A DNA stretch of 64,000 nt from JBBROS01 sp965213845 (GTDB lineage Bacteria; Pseudomonadota; Alphaproteobacteria; Acetobacterales; Acetobacteraceae): NCBI GenBank assembly GCA_965213845.1, contig CBDCAI010000003.1, positions 426,188-490,187 of the forward strand, given 5' to 3'. This document shows, piece after piece, positions 29,723-38,260 of the stretch. The translations under genes were made by a program, and so were the position numbers. Within the stretch, counting starts at the first letter, position 1, and the number at the start of each line of letters is the position of its first letter. The notes beneath the pieces were generated by a model. That model had not been told where the DNA came from, did no database searches, and saw nothing but the letters and a program-made list of their open reading frames with translations.

Positions 29723-29922
29723 GGGCGCGCGCACGGCGGACGTCAGCGCTCCCGCTTCTCTGCTTCCCCTTCGCGCAGCCGAGCACAGCAAGCGGAACCA
29801 CGAAGACGCGAAGGGCACGAGATTGACGGATCCAAGACGATACGCCGACGGCCTTTGCTGGGGCACGAAGCCGACTTGAAAGGGTGCGGCCGCGGTCAGG
29901 GGACGCGAACGCGCGGGTGAGC
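29723..29922. other. Intergenic region between ligA and the restriction gene (convergent)
   Basis: 200 bases with no gene seen. It holds a perfect 9-base inverted repeat, CCCTTCGCG at 29767-29775 and CGCGAAGGG at 29807-29815 with a 31-base loop, which could act as a bidirectional terminator. The stretch 29791-29821 (AGCGGAACCACGAAG then ACGCGAAGGGCACGAG) resembles a second copy at 58204-58236 in inverse orientation. Confidence 0.5.
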
Positions 29923-30771
29923 TCAGCGCTGGACGTCTCGGCCCGACAGGTCTGCCTCGACTTCCGCAAGTGCCGATTTCCCTTCGTGGAACGTGACGAT
30001 GGAGTGCGGCAGGCCGATCAGCACGAGTGGGCAAGGATTCCCGACGCCACGGCGGACCCGGTCTTCGAGCTTGCGCCAATGGGTGGTTGCTTCGCCGAAC
30101 TTGTCGGCCACGAACGTGTCGGTGAAGGCATCGCGGAAAGAGACTGCGTTCTTCGCGCGGCTCGTCCGACGGTCGCCCGCCGCACGTTGGCGCGTGGTGG
30201 GATCGTACCCCCACTGGCGAAGATCGGCGAAGTCATGGATCCCGCGTTCCTCAAGGAAGCGGTGAACGAGTGCTCGCATGCTGTCGTGCAGCGATTTGCC
30301 GCGGGTGACGATGACGCCGACCGAGATCGCGCCCTCGGCGTGAAGGCGTTTGAAGTTCTCGAGGTCGCGGTCATAGAACGGGTCTTTGTTGTTCCACTCG
30401 ATCTCGAGGGCGATCCGCGTCTCGTCTTCGAAGGTCCGGACGTGATCGATCTCGTGGGAGACGCTTTCCCGGGTGACCTGGTTGATCCGTTTCTCGATCG
30501 TGAAGGTGAACTTGGGCCAGCCCGCGGCGCTCAGGGCGCGGCGCAGCCGTTGGGTGCCCTTCGCCTCACCTCCCCCGCCGGCGATGATCTCCTCGATCGG
30601 GATGGTGGTTGCAGAGAGCGCGGCTTCCAGCTCCGTGACCGCCTGAGGAAAGTCGACCCCAAGGATAGCCTCGGCATGAGACAGGAACTCGACCTGGAAG
30701 CCCTCCGCGATCAAAGCGCCGAACATGGGCACCATGGCCGGGGATCGTCGGCCAGGCTTGGCCTGCGCCAT
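29923..30771 (-). CDS. BglII/BstYI-like type II restriction endonuclease
   Basis: 282 aa. The region around residues 105-140 (SHEIDHVRTFEDETRIALE, then WNNKDPFYDRDLENFKRL) matches the core of BglII-family nucleases, which cut within AGATCT or RGATCY. The acidic ExE pair is E123/E125 with D109 or D116 upstream as the likely third metal ligand; I cannot settle the exact residues without an alignment. The ATG at 30771 lies two bases after the stop of the methyltransferase gene, so the two are one operon. Base composition is visibly less GC-biased than in the flanking genes, consistent with horizontal gain. Cognate site is inference from family. Confidence 0.82.
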   Translation of the reverse strand: MAQAKPGRRSPAMVPMFGALIAEGFQVEFLSHAEAILGVDFPQAVTELEAALSATTIPIEEIIAGGGGEAKGTQRLRRALSAAGWPKFTFTIEKRINQVTRESVSHEIDHVRTFEDETRIALEIEWNNKDPFYDRDLENFKRLHAEGAISVGVIVTRGKSLHDSMRALVHRFLEERGIHDFADLRQWGYDPTTRQRAAGDRRTSRAKNAVSFRDAFTDTFVADKFGEATTHWRKLEDRVRRGVGNPCPLVLIGLPHSIVTFHEGKSALAEVEADLSGRDVQR

Positions 30772-30773
30772 GC

Positions 30774-31439
30774 CTAGTCGACTTTGAGCACGAGCTGGCG
30801 ACGTTCGGCCGCCGAGTTGTGCGAATACGTCTTCCAGGTCGGCGCATACTCCTCGTCGGCCTGGGCACCCCACGTCGTCCAGCCCGGGCGGGTTCCGCGG
30901 GCGAACAGCTCGAGATAGGGGCCGGGGCTGCAGCCTTCGATAAGCCTGTATTGCTCATCGGGCTTCCGGCTGTGCTCGCGCTTGCGGCTCCCGAGATAGT
31001 TGACCTGCGTACGCCCTGGCTGGAGCGTGCGGGCATTCTTGCCTCGGACGCCGAACAGCAGGATTTCGGTCACGTTGCGGAAGTAGAAGCCGACCCCACG
31101 TCCGTCGGACCCACCATCTTTTCTAAGTTTGTGCCAGACGATGTTGCTTTTGTAGTTGAAGCCCCAGGCGCTCAGCACGCGCAGGCCTTCAGGCAGAAGG
31201 GCATTGGGCACCCAGAGATACAGATGGGCGGTCTCAGCCGTCGAGCGTGCAATGGGAAGGGCCCCGATCTCGTCCACCGACATGGTGCCGTAGCGGTTCA
31301 GCCGGCGGTGTTCGGGCGCGACCTTTCCGGTGCGATTGATGAACTGCCATGGCGGGTCGGCCAGGACCGTCTTGAACACCTGGTTGCCCATGGCGGCCCG
31401 GAACTCGGCGACGGGATCGGCTTGAGCCTGGATCGTCAT
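30774..31439 (-). CDS. MT-A70 family DNA N6-adenine methyltransferase
   Basis: 221 aa. Catalytic DPPW at residues 28-31 (TVLADPPWQF), then MSVDEIGALPI, HLYLWVPNALLPEGL and WGFNYKSNIVWHK, the standard MT-A70 core, and a C-terminal YLELFARGTRPGWTTWG. It probably protects the host site against the downstream nuclease. ATG at 31439 overlaps, by four bases, the stop of a short upstream open frame. Together with the BglII-like gene it forms a complete two-gene type II restriction-modification system. Confidence 0.88.
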   Translation of the reverse strand: MTIQAQADPVAEFRAAMGNQVFKTVLADPPWQFINRTGKVAPEHRRLNRYGTMSVDEIGALPIARSTAETAHLYLWVPNALLPEGLRVLSAWGFNYKSNIVWHKLRKDGGSDGRGVGFYFRNVTEILLFGVRGKNARTLQPGRTQVNYLGSRKREHSRKPDEQYRLIEGCSPGPYLELFARGTRPGWTTWGAQADEEYAPTWKTYSHNSAAERRQLVLKVD

Positions 31440-31630
31440 TCGCGGCGTCGCTTCGGCACTGAGGAGATAGCCTTCTGCACGGACGACGGTTCCTTCTCAA
31501 CGGCTCCGGGCTTTGCGGCAGTACCCGCAGCGCTGGCCGGTGCAGGCAGTCGCGATGCTTCGTGCGATCGATGATGGATGCGCGCCGCCTCCCGATTCGT
31601 CAACTTCGACCGATGCAATAGCGGCAACTT
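31436..31630 (-). CDS. Possible small basic protein upstream of the methyltransferase
   Basis: A short open frame of about 64 codons from a TTG near 31630, ending in a TGA that overlaps the ATG of the MT-A70 gene (ATGA). It reads LPLLHRSKLTNREAARIHH and on to a Lys/Arg-rich end (SVPKRRRE). The frame extends further upstream with no clear start, where it is antisense to the TRAP gene. Small coupled ORFs before methyltransferases can be controller proteins, but I see no clear helix-turn-helix. It may equally be chance. Confidence 0.25.
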   Translation of the reverse strand, partial: KLPLLHRSKLTNREAARIHHRSHEASRLPAPASAAGTAAKPGAVEKEPSSVQKAISSVPKRRRE

Positions 31631-31655
31631 GTTGACAGTCCGTGTGCATCCGCCG
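31440..31655. other. Region between the restriction-modification pair and the TRAP gene
   Basis: 216 bases of lower GC than the surroundings, holding the doubtful small open frame described at 31436-31630 and presumably the promoter of the restriction-modification operon. No terminator hairpin or convincing promoter boxes are seen. Confidence 0.4.
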
Positions 31656-32678
31656 TCAGGGCGGCGGAAGCAGGGTGGTGAGCTTCTGATACAGGGCGGG
31701 GGCTTCGGGGTGACCGTGGGCGGCGAGGTCCTGGAGGTAGGCTTGGGTGACGGGTTCGAGGCCTTTGCGCCATTGGGCGCGGGTGGCCGGGTCGGGGCGG
31801 ATGATGGTCTGGTTGGCGCCGGTGGCGCCATTGCGGACGGGTTCGTCCCATTTGTTCCACAGCTGGCCGAATCGGTCGACGAGGGTGTCATTGGATTGGG
31901 CGTCGATGGCGGCCTGGATGTCGGGCGGCAGTGCCTCGAAGCGGGCCTTGTTCATGATGACGAAGAACACCGCCGTGTAGAACGGGATGTCCGTGTGGAA
32001 GTGCATGGCGTCGTTGAAGCCGGGCAGCGGGTTGCCCCAGTTGGTGACGATGCCGTCCAGTTGCCCGGCGGCGACGGCCGGCATCACGTCGTTGACCTGC
32101 AGCAGCGCCGGGATCGCACCCATCTGGCGCAGCGCGGCGGCCACGGGCTGGTTGGGCGCCCGCAGCCGCAGGCCCCGCAGGTCCTCGAGCGTGGTGACCG
32201 GCTTGGTCGCGGTATGGACCTGGCCCGGGTTCTGCACGAACAGAGCCAGGACCTTGAACTCGGCGAACTCCGGGCCGAAGGCGCCCTGCTTGAACAGGGT
32301 CCAGAGCGCGCGGGAGCCCGAGGCGGCATCCTGAACCAGGAACGGCAGCTCGATGACCGAGGTCCGCGGGAACTTGTCGCCCTCGGCGCCCCGCAGCCCC
32401 AGCGCGATGTCGACCGTGCCGTCCCGCACCTGCGTCGCCTGGTTCAGCACGCCGCCCAGCGGAGTCGTGCCGTCGAACAGCTCGACCCGGACCTGCCCCT
32501 TGGTGCGGGCCTCCAGCTCGCGCGCCCATGGCTCGGCGAAGTCCTTGGCGAAGAAGCTGGCCGGGCCGAGGAACTGGCTCAGCTTGAGGGTGATCGGGGC
32601 CGGCTGCGCGACGGCCGGGGGGGCCAGAAGCAGCGCAACAAGCAGGAGGAGGGACCTGGGCATCAGGGAGTGTGGCAT
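31656..32678 (-). CDS. TRAP transporter solute-binding protein, DctP family
   Basis: 340 aa periplasmic binding protein. Signal peptide MPHSLMPRSLLLLVALLLA ending near PAVAQ. DctP fold markers: QFLGPASFFAKDFAEPWARE, VDIALGLRGAEGDKFPRTSV, the conserved Arg region LRGLRLRAPNQPVAAALRQM, and GQLDGIVTNW. Substrates of this family are small carboxylates. The membrane partners DctQ and DctM are not in the window, so this is an orphan binding protein or its partners lie elsewhere. Start at 32678 or the ATG at 32663 are both possible; neither has a good ribosome site. Confidence 0.85.
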   Translation of the reverse strand: MPHSLMPRSLLLLVALLLAPPAVAQPAPITLKLSQFLGPASFFAKDFAEPWARELEARTKGQVRVELFDGTTPLGGVLNQATQVRDGTVDIALGLRGAEGDKFPRTSVIELPFLVQDAASGSRALWTLFKQGAFGPEFAEFKVLALFVQNPGQVHTATKPVTTLEDLRGLRLRAPNQPVAAALRQMGAIPALLQVNDVMPAVAAGQLDGIVTNWGNPLPGFNDAMHFHTDIPFYTAVFFVIMNKARFEALPPDIQAAIDAQSNDTLVDRFGQLWNKWDEPVRNGATGANQTIIRPDPATRAQWRKGLEPVTQAYLQDLAAHGHPEAPALYQKLTTLLPPP

Positions 32679-32746
32679 GGGGGTGGGGGGCCGGCAACGC
32701 GCGGGTGCGGCGGGCGCGCCAGCCGCACCTGTGCTACTTGATCGCC

Positions 32747-34105
32747 ATGGAGACCAAGCCGCCGACCCCGCTCGCCGTTCTCGTGGGCATCCAGATGCCG
32801 GACATCGACGACACCGGGCACCAATCCAGCCTCGAGGAACTGGGGCGCCTGGTGAAGACCCTGGGCTACGAAGTCGTCGGCACCGTCTCGCAGCGGCGGG
32901 ACGGCACGGGCGGCGCCGTCCTGCTCGGCAGCGGCAAGCTGGCGGAGCTCGCGGCGCTGACCGGCGGCACCGGCGTGGTCGGCTCGGCAGCGGCGGCACC
33001 CAAATCGAAGGCGCGGCAACGGTTCGCCTCCGCGTCCGGCACCGTGGAGCCCGACGCGGGCGAACCCGGCCCCGCCGATGCCCGCAAACCCGAGTTCGTC
33101 ATCGTCGATCACGAGCTGTCCCCGAGCCAGATCCGCAACCTGGAGCGCGCGACAGGCGCGCAGGTGCTGGACCGCACCGGCGTGATCGTCGAGATCTTCC
33201 ACCGTCATGCCAAGACCCGCGAGGCGAAGCTGCAGGTGGAGATGGCGCGGCTGAAATACGTGGCACCGCGCATGCGGGAGACCGGCTCCGGCGGCGGCCG
33301 GCAGCAGGGCGCAGGGGCCGGGGAGACCGCGCTGGACCTCGACCGCCGCAAAATCCGCGACCGCCTGTCGGAGCTGAAGGACCAGCTGGAGGCCGTGCAG
33401 CGCGACAACGACAACCGCCGCTCGGCCCGGCGCGACCAGCTTCGGGTGGCGCTGGTCGGCTACACCAACGCCGGCAAGTCCTCGTTGATGCGGGCGCTCA
33501 CGGGCAGCGAGGTCCTGGTCGAAGACAAGCTGTTCGCGACGCTCGACACCACCGTCCGGGTGCTGCAGCCGGAGACTCGGCCCCGCGTGCTGGTCTCCGA
33601 CACCGTCGGCTTCATCAAGCAGCTCCCGCACGATCTGGTGGCGTCGTTCCGCTCCACCCTGGCCGAAGCGCTGGAGGCCACGCTCCTGCTCTATGTGGTC
33701 GACGCGTCGGACCCGACCTACGAGGCGCAGCTGGAGGTCAGCCGCAGCGTGCTGCGCGAGATCGGCGCGGACGCCGTGCCCTCGCGCCTGGTGCTGAACA
33801 AGCTCGACCGGGTCGACGCCGCGGCCCGCCAGGCCCTGCATGAGAAGCATCCCGACGCCATCCTGCTGTCCGCCCATGTGCCGGAGGACGTCAGCGCGCT
33901 GCGGGCCACCATCATCGCCTTCTTCGAGGAAGCGATGACCGAAGACGTGCTGGTCCTGCCCTACGCCAAGCAGGGCCTGATCAGCGAAGTCTACGAGAGC
34001 ACGCGGGTGCTGTCCGAGGAGTACAACGAGCAGGGCCGGGTGCTGAAGGTGCGTGGCCTGCCCGGCGCGATCGCCCGGCTGCAGCGGAGCCTGGCAGGCC
34101 GCTGA
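32747..34105 (+). CDS. hflX: GTPase HflX
   Basis: 452 aa ribosome-associated GTPase that splits stalled or heat-damaged ribosomes. N-terminal nucleotide-binding domain with an insertion at about residues 80-120 rich in Ala/Gly/Pro, the HflX hallmark DRTGVIVEIFHRHAKTREAK, then a helical linker (LDLDRRKIRDRLSELKDQL). G domain: G1 GYTNAGKSS from residue 238, switch region FATLDTTVR, G3 DTVGFIKQLPHDLVASFRST, G4 NKLDRVD. ATG at 32747 was chosen; 25 extra upstream residues are not family-like. Not preceded by hfq here. Divergent from the TRAP gene; convergent with the amino-acid ABC genes, only 16 bases away. Confidence 0.95.
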   Translation: METKPPTPLAVLVGIQMPDIDDTGHQSSLEELGRLVKTLGYEVVGTVSQRRDGTGGAVLLGSGKLAELAALTGGTGVVGSAAAAPKSKARQRFASASGTVEPDAGEPGPADARKPEFVIVDHELSPSQIRNLERATGAQVLDRTGVIVEIFHRHAKTREAKLQVEMARLKYVAPRMRETGSGGGRQQGAGAGETALDLDRRKIRDRLSELKDQLEAVQRDNDNRRSARRDQLRVALVGYTNAGKSSLMRALTGSEVLVEDKLFATLDTTVRVLQPETRPRVLVSDTVGFIKQLPHDLVASFRSTLAEALEATLLLYVVDASDPTYEAQLEVSRSVLREIGADAVPSRLVLNKLDRVDAAARQALHEKHPDAILLSAHVPEDVSALRATIIAFFEEAMTEDVLVLPYAKQGLISEVYESTRVLSEEYNEQGRVLKVRGLPGAIARLQRSLAGR

Positions 34106-34121
34106 CGCGCGGCCCCGACGG

Positions 34122-34898
34122 TCAGTGGGCCGTCACGATCACGCCCGGCACGCCCCGGGCCGGCGCTGCGTCACGTGCCACGGTCGCGAGAGCCTGGGGC
34201 AGATGGCGCGAAAGCCGGCGCTCCGCCCGGTTCCACAGCCGCCGGATCGCTTCCGTGACGGCCAGGTATAGCAACGCCGCATAAAGGTAGACCGAGAAGT
34301 CGAACGTCCGGGCGAACACGAAGCGGGTCTGGCCCATCAGGTCCAGCACCGTCACGATCGCCGCCAGCGCGCTGGCCTTGACCATGCTGACCAGCTCGTT
34401 GCCCAACGGGCGGAGCGCCACCAGGGCGGCCTGCGGCCACACGACCTGCCGCGCCGTCTGCCAGCCGGACAGGCCCAGCGCCAGCGCCGCCTCGCTCTGT
34501 CCCCGCGGCACCGACCCCAGCGCACCGCGGAAGATCTCCGCCTGGTAGGCCGCCGTGTTCAACGAGAAGGCGAAGATGCAGCAGTAGAACGCGTCGCGGA
34601 AGAACCACCACACCCCAGCCTGCGTCAGCATCGGCCGCAGCTCCCCGGCGCCGTAATAGATGAGATACAGCTGGCACAGCAGCGGCGTGCCGCGGAACAC
34701 GGTGACGTACCCGAGCGCCGGGCCGGCGATCCAGGCGCGGCGCGACATGCGGGCCCGGCACAGCGGGAACGCCAGCAGGAAGCCGATCCCCACCGAAAGG
34801 CCGACCACCTTCGCGGTGGTGCCCAGGCCGCCCAGCAGGCGCGTCCCGTGTTCCGACAGCAGCGCCCCGTTGAACACGAAGTCGAACAGGCCGCCCAT
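34122..34898 (-). CDS. Polar amino-acid-type ABC transporter permease (HisM-like)
   Basis: 258 aa with five or so membrane spans. The EAA-type loop EAALALGLSGWQTARQVVWP and the PALRPLGNELVSMVKASAL-like segment are typical of His/Arg/Gln permeases. ATG at 34898 shares a base with the stop of the upstream permease, so the two are translationally coupled and likely form a heterodimer. No ATPase gene follows; the next gene is convergent hflX. Confidence 0.9.
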   Translation of the reverse strand: MGGLFDFVFNGALLSEHGTRLLGGLGTTAKVVGLSVGIGFLLAFPLCRARMSRRAWIAGPALGYVTVFRGTPLLCQLYLIYYGAGELRPMLTQAGVWWFFRDAFYCCIFAFSLNTAAYQAEIFRGALGSVPRGQSEAALALGLSGWQTARQVVWPQAALVALRPLGNELVSMVKASALAAIVTVLDLMGQTRFVFARTFDFSVYLYAALLYLAVTEAIRRLWNRAERRLSRHLPQALATVARDAAPARGVPGVIVTAH

Positions 34899-35593
34899 CA
34901 CGCATACCCGTGGTTGGCGCGGCGCTCCAGCACGCTCTGCACCAGCTGCGAGGCGATGCTGATCACGAGGTAACCCGCCGCCGCCGCGCCATAGAACAGC
35001 AGCGGCCGCGCCGTCGCCTTGCTGGCCTCCGATGCCGCGCGCAGCAGGTCCATCACGGCCAGGGTGGACACGAGCGACGTGTCCTTCAGCAGGATCGTCC
35101 AGATGTTGGCCAGCCCCGGCAGCGCGACCCGGCCCAGCTGCGGCAGCACGACCAGCATGAAGGCCCGCTTGCCGTCCATGCCCAGCGAGTACGCGGCCTC
35201 CGCCTGGCCCGGCGGCACGCTGTGCAGGGCCGAAACCCAGACCTCGCTCGAATACGCCGTGACGACGACGCTGAGGGCGATCACCCCGGCCACGGCCGCG
35301 TTCAGCTCCACCCGGAACCCGGCCGCGCCGCCGATGGCGTTCAGCGCGGCCTGCAACCCGAAATACACGATGAACAGCGACAGCAGGTCGGGGATGCCCC
35401 GGAAGAACAGGGTGTAGGCTTCGCACGCCGCCCGCACGAGGCGCGACGGCGCCAGCTTCAGCAGCGCCAGGATCAGGCCGCCGCCGAAGCCGAAGGGCAC
35501 GCTGCACACGGCCAGCACCGCCGTCATGGCAGCGCCCTCCAGCAGCAGGCCGGCCCAGCCGTCGGCACCGAACAGCAGGGCCAGCCCGTCCAT
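34898..35593 (-). CDS. Polar amino-acid-type ABC transporter permease (HisQ-like)
   Basis: 231 aa inner-membrane permease. Motifs TLFFRGIPDLLSLFIVYFG and the EAA loop QAEAAYSLGMDGKRAFMLVV, followed by ALPGLANIWTILLKDTSLVS, are those of the HisQ/OccQ family. It lies 21 bases downstream of the solute-binding protein gene and directly before the second permease. Confidence 0.9.
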   Translation of the reverse strand: MDGLALLFGADGWAGLLLEGAAMTAVLAVCSVPFGFGGGLILALLKLAPSRLVRAACEAYTLFFRGIPDLLSLFIVYFGLQAALNAIGGAAGFRVELNAAVAGVIALSVVVTAYSSEVWVSALHSVPPGQAEAAYSLGMDGKRAFMLVVLPQLGRVALPGLANIWTILLKDTSLVSTLAVMDLLRAASEASKATARPLLFYGAAAAGYLVISIASQLVQSVLERRANHGYA

Positions 35594-35614
35594 GCGGCGC
35601 TGCGTCGCGCGTCC

Positions 35615-36391
35615 TTACTTGCCGCGGATGTCGATCTTGAAGTACTCGCCCGCGATCTTCTTGAACGTGCCGTCGGCATCCGCCTCGGCGATCACCGTGT
35701 CGAACATTGTCTTCAGGTCGGTGTCCGCCGGCCGGAAGGCGGCGCCCACGCCGGGCCCGAAGATGTCCGGCGAGCGCGGGATGGTGGTCACGACCCGGCA
35801 GCACCCGGGACTTTTCTCCATCATCTTCTGCGCGACCAGGATGTCGCCGACCACATAGTCGATGCGTCCGCTCGCGAGATCCAGGAACGGCTCGTCACCG
35901 CCCGGATACAGCTTCACCTCCGCGCCCTTGAAGTCGTGGTCGATGTAGTTGGCGAACACCGTGGACGACTGCGTGCCGACCGTCTTGCCCTTCATGAAGG
36001 CAGGCGACACGTCGTCGGACTTGTTGGCCGATGTGGTCACCCACACCGGGGAGGTCGCGTAATACATGGTGCTGAACAGCACGCGCTGCGCCCGGGCCGG
36101 GGTCATGTTCATGCTGGAGAAGATCACGTCGAACTTGTCGGAGAGCAGGGCCGGGATCACGCCGTCCCAGTCCTGGTTCTGGAACGTGCAGGTGACCTTC
36201 ATCTTGGTGCACAGCGCCTTGGCGTAATCCACCTCGAACCCCACGATCTCGCCCTTGGGGTTCACGCTCTCGAAGGGCGGGTAGGTCGCATCCATCCCGA
36301 TGCGGACCGTCTTCCACTCCTTGCCCATGGCGCCGCCCGGCAGGGCCAGCGCCGCGACAGTCAGCGCAGCCATCATCGTCTTGAGCGCCAT
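35615..36391 (-). CDS. Amino-acid-type ABC transporter solute-binding protein
   Basis: 258 aa. Signal peptide MALKTMMAALTVAALALPGG. SBP family 3 fold: VRIGMDATYPPFESVNPKGE, IVGFEVDYAKALCTKMKVTC, NQDWDGVIPALLSDKFDVIF, and FRPADTDLKTMFDTVI. This matches Lys/Arg/Orn or octopine-type binding proteins; the ligand cannot be read. AGGAGGG precedes the ATG at 36391. First gene of a three-gene transport operon; the monooxygenase gene lies just upstream on the same strand and may share substrate. Confidence 0.9.
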   Translation of the reverse strand: MALKTMMAALTVAALALPGGAMGKEWKTVRIGMDATYPPFESVNPKGEIVGFEVDYAKALCTKMKVTCTFQNQDWDGVIPALLSDKFDVIFSSMNMTPARAQRVLFSTMYYATSPVWVTTSANKSDDVSPAFMKGKTVGTQSSTVFANYIDHDFKGAEVKLYPGGDEPFLDLASGRIDYVVGDILVAQKMMEKSPGCCRVVTTIPRSPDIFGPGVGAAFRPADTDLKTMFDTVIAEADADGTFKKIAGEYFKIDIRGK

Positions 36392-36443
36392 GCGAAACCC
36401 TCCTGTGCCAGGAACCAGGTCCAGCAAACCGCGTGCCAGCCGG

Positions 36444-37745
36444 TCAGAACTCCGCCAGCACCTCGCGCAGCGTCGCGCCCTGGTAGGCCTTCCGCACCAG
36501 CCCCTGCCGCTGCAGCGCGGGCACCAGGCCTTCCGTGATCTCAAGGATGCGCTGCCGGCTCGACAGCTGGAACGGCGTGCTGATCAGGAACCCGTCGCCG
36601 CCGATCGCCTCCATCGCCTCGCCCATGCGCCTTGCCACCACATCCGGCGTGCCCACCAGGCGCAGCCCGCCATCGTAGCGCTCGCTCGCCAGCTGCCGCA
36701 GGGTCTTGCCGCTGCCCCATTGCTGAAACTTGTCGAGCGAGCCTTGCTCCCCGTTGGTCGTCAGCTGGTGCGGCAATGGCTGGTCCAGGTCGTACTCGGA
36801 GAAGTCGATGTCCGTCACCGTCCCGGTCATCGCCAGCCCGGCCTCGATGAACCCCGGTGCCTCCACCATGCGCCGGTGCTTGGCCTCCGCCTCCTCCGCG
36901 GTCGCGCCGATCACGGGATAGATCAGGAACATGACCTTGATGCTGTCCGGGTCGCGCCCGGCCGCGGCGGCACGGGCCCGCACGTCGTCGCGGTAGCTCT
37001 TCATGCCCTCCGTGCCGTTGGCTGTGGCGATGATGCTGTCCGCCACCCGCGCCGCGAACCCACGGCCGCGGGGCGAGCCGCCGGCCTGCAGGAACACCGG
37101 CTTGCCCTGGGGCGAGGGCACCGTGTTCAGCGGCCCACGGCAGGAGAAGTACTTGCCCTTGAAGTCGATCGTCCGGACCTTCGTGTGGTCGGCATAGACG
37201 CCGCGCACCCGGTCCATCACCACCGCGTCGCGGTCCCACGAGCCGAACAGCTGCGTCACCAGCTCCACGTACTCCTCGGCCATGGCATACCGCTCCTCCC
37301 GCGGCGGCAGCACGTCCATGCCGAAGTTCTGGGCAGCCGTGTCCTCGCCGGTGGTCACGATGTTCCACCCGAACCGGCCGCCGCAGATGTGGTCGAGCGT
37401 CGTGGCGAGCCGGGCCAGCATGAAGGGCGGGTAGGCCATGGTGGACATCGTCGCCACGACGCCGATCCGGCTGGTGGCGCTGCCGATCATGGCGGCCAGC
37501 GGCAGCGGGTCGTGCTTGGGGGCCTGCAGCGCCCATTTCAGCGTGCCTTCCGCCGTCCCCTTCCACGCCTCCGACACCATCAGCGTGTCCTCGAGCATGA
37601 TGTAGTCGAAGCAGGCCCGCTCCAGCGCCTGCGCCATCTCCACATAGAACTTGCCGTCCCAGGGCGACTGGGTGGGCGCGAAGGCGGCGTTCCACTCCCC
37701 CGCGGTGAAGTTGCAGAACCAGCCGAGGTGAAAAGGGCGCGTCAT
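36444..37745 (-). CDS. LLM-class flavin monooxygenase, NtaA/SnaA/DszA family
   Basis: 433 aa. FMNH2-dependent monooxygenase of the nitrilotriacetate/dibenzothiophene-sulfone type: N-terminal HLGWFCNFTAGEWNAAFAP, FDYIMLEDTLMVSEAW, RIGVVATMSTMAYPPFMLAR, the hallmark GRFGWNIVTTGEDTAAQNFG, and GKPVFLQAGGSPRGRGFAA. Such enzymes open or desulfurise small organic compounds and need a separate flavin reductase, not seen here. It sits 52 bases upstream of the ABC transporter operon on the same strand, suggesting uptake and oxidation of one substrate class. Confidence 0.9.
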   Translation of the reverse strand: MTRPFHLGWFCNFTAGEWNAAFAPTQSPWDGKFYVEMAQALERACFDYIMLEDTLMVSEAWKGTAEGTLKWALQAPKHDPLPLAAMIGSATSRIGVVATMSTMAYPPFMLARLATTLDHICGGRFGWNIVTTGEDTAAQNFGMDVLPPREERYAMAEEYVELVTQLFGSWDRDAVVMDRVRGVYADHTKVRTIDFKGKYFSCRGPLNTVPSPQGKPVFLQAGGSPRGRGFAARVADSIIATANGTEGMKSYRDDVRARAAAAGRDPDSIKVMFLIYPVIGATAEEAEAKHRRMVEAPGFIEAGLAMTGTVTDIDFSEYDLDQPLPHQLTTNGEQGSLDKFQQWGSGKTLRQLASERYDGGLRLVGTPDVVARRMGEAMEAIGGDGFLISTPFQLSSRQRILEITEGLVPALQRQGLVRKAYQGATLREVLAEF

Positions 37746-37806
37746 GCCGCAGACTTTGCAAGCTTCACGCGGGCAGGCAAGACGCCATCTCTCCTGCGGG
37801 CACCCT

Positions 37807-38260
37807 CTAGGTCCGGCGAACCTCGACCGCCGTCTTGCTCCCGCGCCGGAAGCCGGCCGCCTCGTAGAACCGCAGCGTGGACTCCTGCCGGGAGCCGGTC
37901 GCCAGCATGACCTTGTAGCACCCGGCCCCCGACGCCGCCCCGAGCGCCGCATGCAGCACGGCCCGGCCCAACCCAAGCCGGCGATGGGCCGCATGCGTGA
38001 CGACGTTCTCGATCACGCCATACGGACGGCTGCCCCGCGACAGGTTGGGGGATGACCGCAAGGGTGCAGGACGGCGCCAGCACGCTCTGCCCGTCCGCCA
38101 CGATCACGGTCGTCAGCCCGGACGAGAGCAGGGCCGCCCAGACCGGTTCGGCCGCGGCGAGGTCGAGCGCGGGATCGTCTGGGTGAAGGTGACGATAGAG
38201 CGCGAGCACACCCGGCAGGTCGTGCGGGACCGCCGGGCGTACCCAGGATGGGCGGATCAA
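37807..38260 (-). pseudogene. GNAT acetyltransferase with a frameshift
   Basis: Two reading frames together make one GNAT protein of about 150 aa. The first part starts at ATG 38260 (IRPSWVRPAVPHDLPGVLAL to SCTLAVIP); the second, one frame over, is NLSRGSRPYGVIENVVTHAA then RRLGLGRAVLHAALGAA (the acetyl-CoA loop) and YEAAGFRRGSKTAVEVRRT, ending at 37807. The switch falls on a run of five G (plus strand) at 38047-38051; four would restore the frame. As read, the first frame runs on to 37742 with an unrelated tail. ATG overlaps the OmpA-like gene's stop by four bases. Sequencing error or genuine loss cannot be separated here. Confidence 0.8.

Noticed and set aside
27092..30214. A 1040-codon minus-strand open frame across ligA and the end of recN
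   Set aside because: Both strands cannot be coding here; LigA and RecN have full motif sets on the plus strand, and the antisense frame has none.
29723..31655. Insertion-sequence ends or attachment sites around the restriction-modification pair
   Set aside because: No transposase, integrase, tRNA or flanking direct repeats were seen, so transfer is suggested only by gene type and composition.
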